Below, piece after piece: positions 60,901 to 64,000 of a DNA stretch of 64,000 bases (position 1 is the stretch's first letter; each line of letters begins with the position of its first letter). This DNA is from Plasmodium relictum (lineage: Eukaryota; Apicomplexa; Aconoidasida; Haemosporida; Plasmodiidae). The position numbers and the translations under genes were made by a program. The notes under the pieces are model-generated. The model saw only the letters and a program-made list of their open reading frames with translations. It did no database searches and had not been told where the DNA came from. The DNA is taken from contig NC_041687.1 in NCBI RefSeq assembly GCF_900005765.1, forward strand, positions 1,178,001-1,242,000, written 5' to 3'.

Positions 60901-63423
60901 AGAATGTAGGGTGTATATAATTGAAATTTGATACATTATATTTATCGTTATAGTATATGTTATTGAATACTTCAGCATACAAGGAACTTGATTTTTTCTT
61001 AAGACAATATGAGCATGTAAAATTATTTTTAGTGCAAAAGCAATACTTTAAATTCTTTTTTTTTTTTTTTTTTTTTTTTTTTTGATATTTACAAATATTA
61101 TATTTAAAAAAGGGAAAATATTCTAATTTGATTTTGTTATTCTCTTCAAAATATTTATAGGGATTATTCTTTTTAAAATCTCTATTTAATACAATTGTTA
61201 CTAAATCATTTTGATGACAAAATAAGTTATTTTTCTGAATATTTTCCATAATATTATTTTCTATCACGTTTTCCAATTTTGATATTTTTTTTTTTTCTAC
61301 AATATCATAATTTTTGTAAACATAATTTAATATAATTTTTTCACAATCATCACTATAATATTTATCACTTTTTGATGGAAATTTGCTTGTACTGTTAGAA
61401 TCTGATTCTTTATAAATATATGCATCTGATATATTTCCATTTTTTTTATTTTTTTTTCCACTTTTTTTTTTCATCCTTTTTACTTTGTTTTCATATTTAC
61501 TATACTTACTTATTATATCATGTGTATCTTCATCAATATAAACAAAATGGAGTTCAGTTTTAACTTCTAAAAAAAAAAAAAAAATTATATATATATAAAT
61601 ATACTTATTTAATAATAAAAAGAAAAAAACTACAAGATTATAATATATATATATATATATAAATTATTATTATTTGAAGTTTTACTTTTGCTGTTAAAGT
61701 GAGATCCACACTTATAAATAAACTTCAGAAATTTTTCAAAAAAAAAATCTATAGACGAATGAAAAGATACAATTGTTTTTTGAATATAAAAAACAAAATC
61801 ACTCATGTAAAATAAAAAAGCGTAAATTTTATAAAACGTATATTCTCTCTGATTTTTTATTTCTTGAATATTGAAGTCTCCGCATTCATTTGTTTTTTTT
61901 TTATCAATATAATGTAACATGAAATGATGTTTAGGTAATTGTTCAAAGATATTACATGAAGTATTCATTTCATTTTCAGAATTTATATCTTTAAAACTAT
62001 GCTTATTTTTGTAAAATAAATGATGTGAATTTACAATTTTATCATCTCTCTTCAATAATTTATTATATAAATTTTTAATTATATCGTAGTTATTGAAAAC
62101 ATAATCTTTATTTTTATTTCCGTTATTTTCACTTAATTTATTCATTTTATTATTATTATTAATTTTTAAAAAATCATTTTCATTTAAATTATTTTTGTCA
62201 GTATCTTTTGAAAATTCATTTTTTTTATCATCTTTTTTTTTTTTAATTATTTCGTCTAATTTATTGTCATTTATATTTTCATCAGAATTATCTATTTTTA
62301 ATATATTTTGGTAATAGATATTAGAAGAAATAATATAATCATAAAAATAATCTGCATAATTTATTATTTTATCAGTTTTTTCATTTATATAATTATATTG
62401 TTTTAATCCAAAGTAAGAATCATGTATTTTTTGACTAAATGAATTATAAGAATCAACAGAAGCAAAAAGTATATTTTCTTTTTTAAAATAAATATAATTA
62501 TATGCAAAAAGCATATTTCCAAATGTATAAGAAAAAAAATTTAACTTATCATGTGGAAATATATTAATTAAAAAATAATGATCTATTAAATTATTATTTT
62601 CATCATAAATATTAATGTTTTTATTGATTATATAATTTAGTTTTTCTATAAGAGATATCCCATAATAATATCTATATTTTTTTTTTTTTTTTCTCTGTTT
62701 CCTATTTATCTTATTTTTATTTTTTATGTAATTTTTCGTAAAATCATTTAATTCTATTAACTGATTTCTTTCATGAAATAGTAAATTAATAAAATGTAAA
62801 ATTATTGAATCTGAATGTTCTTCATCATGTTGCTCAGTAAAAGGTATTAGGCCAATAATTTTACATTTTTTTAAGTTAATAAAGAAATTATAGAATTCCA
62901 AAAAATTTACTTTATATTTGATATCTCTATTTTCTTTTATAATTTCTTTTATAATAAGTTGAAAACAAAATATATTTTCATAATCTAATGCATTAATAAC
63001 AGTTCTTTTCTCTGTAATGGGATCAGTAGCGCAGTGACTACTATTATGTTCATTTGTATAATTATCATTAATTAATATTTCACCATTTTTTTCTAATTCC
63101 ATATATTCAATGAAATTAGTATCAGAAATATTACTTGTGTTTGTATTTTGATTATTTTCATTATTTTTAATTTTAGTTTTTTTCGATGAATTATTATACA
63201 TCTCATTAGAAAAAACATTTGTTTTAACCTCATTTTTATATTTCTTCTTATATTCAAAAAAATTGTAATTATTCATAAAATAATTTTTATACGCAAATGC
63301 CTCATCCATAAAGTCTAATTTGTGTAATTTGTTTTTAATTTTATATATTCCACATTCTTGTACCTTTTCTTCACATAACTTTTCTCCTTTTAATGGAGAT
63401 TCCTCTTCAATATCTTTTTCCAT
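57956..63423 (-). CDS. Large conserved Plasmodium protein, unknown function (1782 aa, two exons)
   Basis: Two long open frames join across one intron. Exon 1 is 63423-61686 and exon 2 is 61566-57956, spliced AGCAAAA|GTAAAA...TTTTTAG|AAGTT in phase. Read separately, the second frame would lack a plausible promoter-side spacer. Hydrophobic, folded-looking blocks (NIFCFQLIIKEIIK; IIGLIPFTEQHDEEHSDSII; SIGSLPFFGICPIHVNN; LNEISIPRNTLGLLIFP) alternate with Asn/Lys low complexity and a poly-Lys run. A compact Cys cluster C-x-C-x6-C-x2-C (residues 755, 757, 764, 767) could bind zinc. There is no signal peptide or clear membrane span. I cannot assign a family. The C-terminal 400 residues are the best target for structure-based search. 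Confidence 0.85.
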
Positions 63424-64000
63424 TTTTATAAATAAATTTGAAATATCTTTTTTTTACTAACATTTCACATTTTTTTCTTTTCCTTTTTATATTTTTTCAT
63501 TTATACCTTAAAAAAAATTATAATAATATTTTAGCTTCTTTGCTTTTCTATAGTTTTTGTTTTATTATTTTTTTTTTTTATTTTCTCTGCATTCTATTTC
63601 AAAAAGTTTATACCTTGTTATATTTTAAATCTTTTTTTTTAATACCTTACAAAATATAAATAAAAAAAATAAATGAAAATTAAAAGTATAAAAAATAACA
63701 AAAAAAAATATTAAGTAAATCTCCGTATTTTTAATTAAAAAAAAAATGTTTAACGAACTAAATTGTTCAATTCATATATTAATAAAATTCACAAATATTT
63801 GGAGCTTTTATTTTTATATATATTTAAATAATTTTTTTTTTTTCTTAAAATTATATATATTTCTTAATTTTTAGTTTTAGCCTATTAAATAGAAAAAAAT
63901 TTGTGGAATAATTTTTTTGATGTTCTTTTTAAATAATAAATGAAGTATGAAGTGAAAAAAAAAAAAAAAATTAAATATAAAATTAATAACTACAAAAAAA
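63424..64000. other. Upstream region of the 1782-aa gene
   Basis: 577 bases to the window edge, very A+T-rich. The 63438-63659 (+) frame is Phe-rich noise. No gene is supported. Confidence 0.55.

Noticed and set aside
1-64000. Mobile elements, retroelement or viral remnants
   Set aside because: I saw no transposase, reverse transcriptase or capsid-like frames and no long terminal repeats; the region looks like conserved core chromosome.

Overview
The window is nuclear DNA of a malaria parasite (genus Plasmodium). It is more than 80% A+T, with poly(dA:dT) tracts and TA microsatellites between genes. Proteins are rich in Asn and Lys with low-complexity inserts, and introns are short (about 75-350 nt) and T-rich. 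Several genes are diagnostic: subtilisin-like protease SUB2, a 323-aa casein kinase 1 that matches the malaria CK1 as I remember it, Tudor-SN, SRP72, and a spliceosomal U2 snRNA. From memory, the order GPI-anchored protein, TSN, SRP72, CK1, ..., DnaJ, SUB2 is that of the middle of P. falciparum chromosome 11, so this is a syntenic core region and not subtelomeric. The base composition and the shorter SUB2 suggest a non-falciparum, very A+T-rich lineage such as an avian malaria species. The sequence alone does not settle the species.

Layout. 1-270: 3' end of an unknown + strand gene. 1300-3270 (-): nine-exon very-long-chain enoyl-CoA reductase. 6290-14827 (+): giant Asn/Lys-rich protein (2816 aa). 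15935-17581 (+): secreted Cys-rich protein. 17902-20357 (-): five-exon GPI-anchored protein with an Asn5-Met repeat array. 22230-25580 (+): Tudor staphylococcal nuclease. 26282-28420 (-): SRP72. 30838-32827 (-): nine-exon CK1. 36826-40824 (+): Utp12-domain, UTP5/WDR43-like protein. 41469-43465 (+): seven-exon unknown protein. 44596-46212 (-): five-exon membrane J-protein of the DNAJB12/14 type. 49680-53014 (+): two-exon SUB2. 53804-54000 (-): U2 snRNA. 54572-55450 (+): mitochondrial uS9. 55962-57233 (-): unknown. 57956-63423 (-): two-exon unknown 1782-aa protein.

The genes are mostly independent housekeeping and invasion genes, each with its own promoter. Themes recur: ER and secretion (enoyl-CoA reductase, SRP72, J-protein), RNA biology (TSN, U2, the Utp12 protein, uS9m), and the parasite surface or invasion (GPI protein, Cys-rich secreted protein, SUB2). 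I built the exon models by hand from GT-AG sites and reading-phase continuity. They are internally consistent (every model closes in frame) but have not been checked against transcripts.

I found no mobile elements, viral fossils, CRISPR arrays or tRNAs. The most interesting leads are an apparent GC-AG intron, a GTGCAC element inside a perfect inverted repeat in the surface-protein/TSN divergent promoter, a start-overlapping upstream ORF on uS9m, a possible small spliced gene near 48 kb, and large lineage-type proteins with one conserved-looking terminal domain each.
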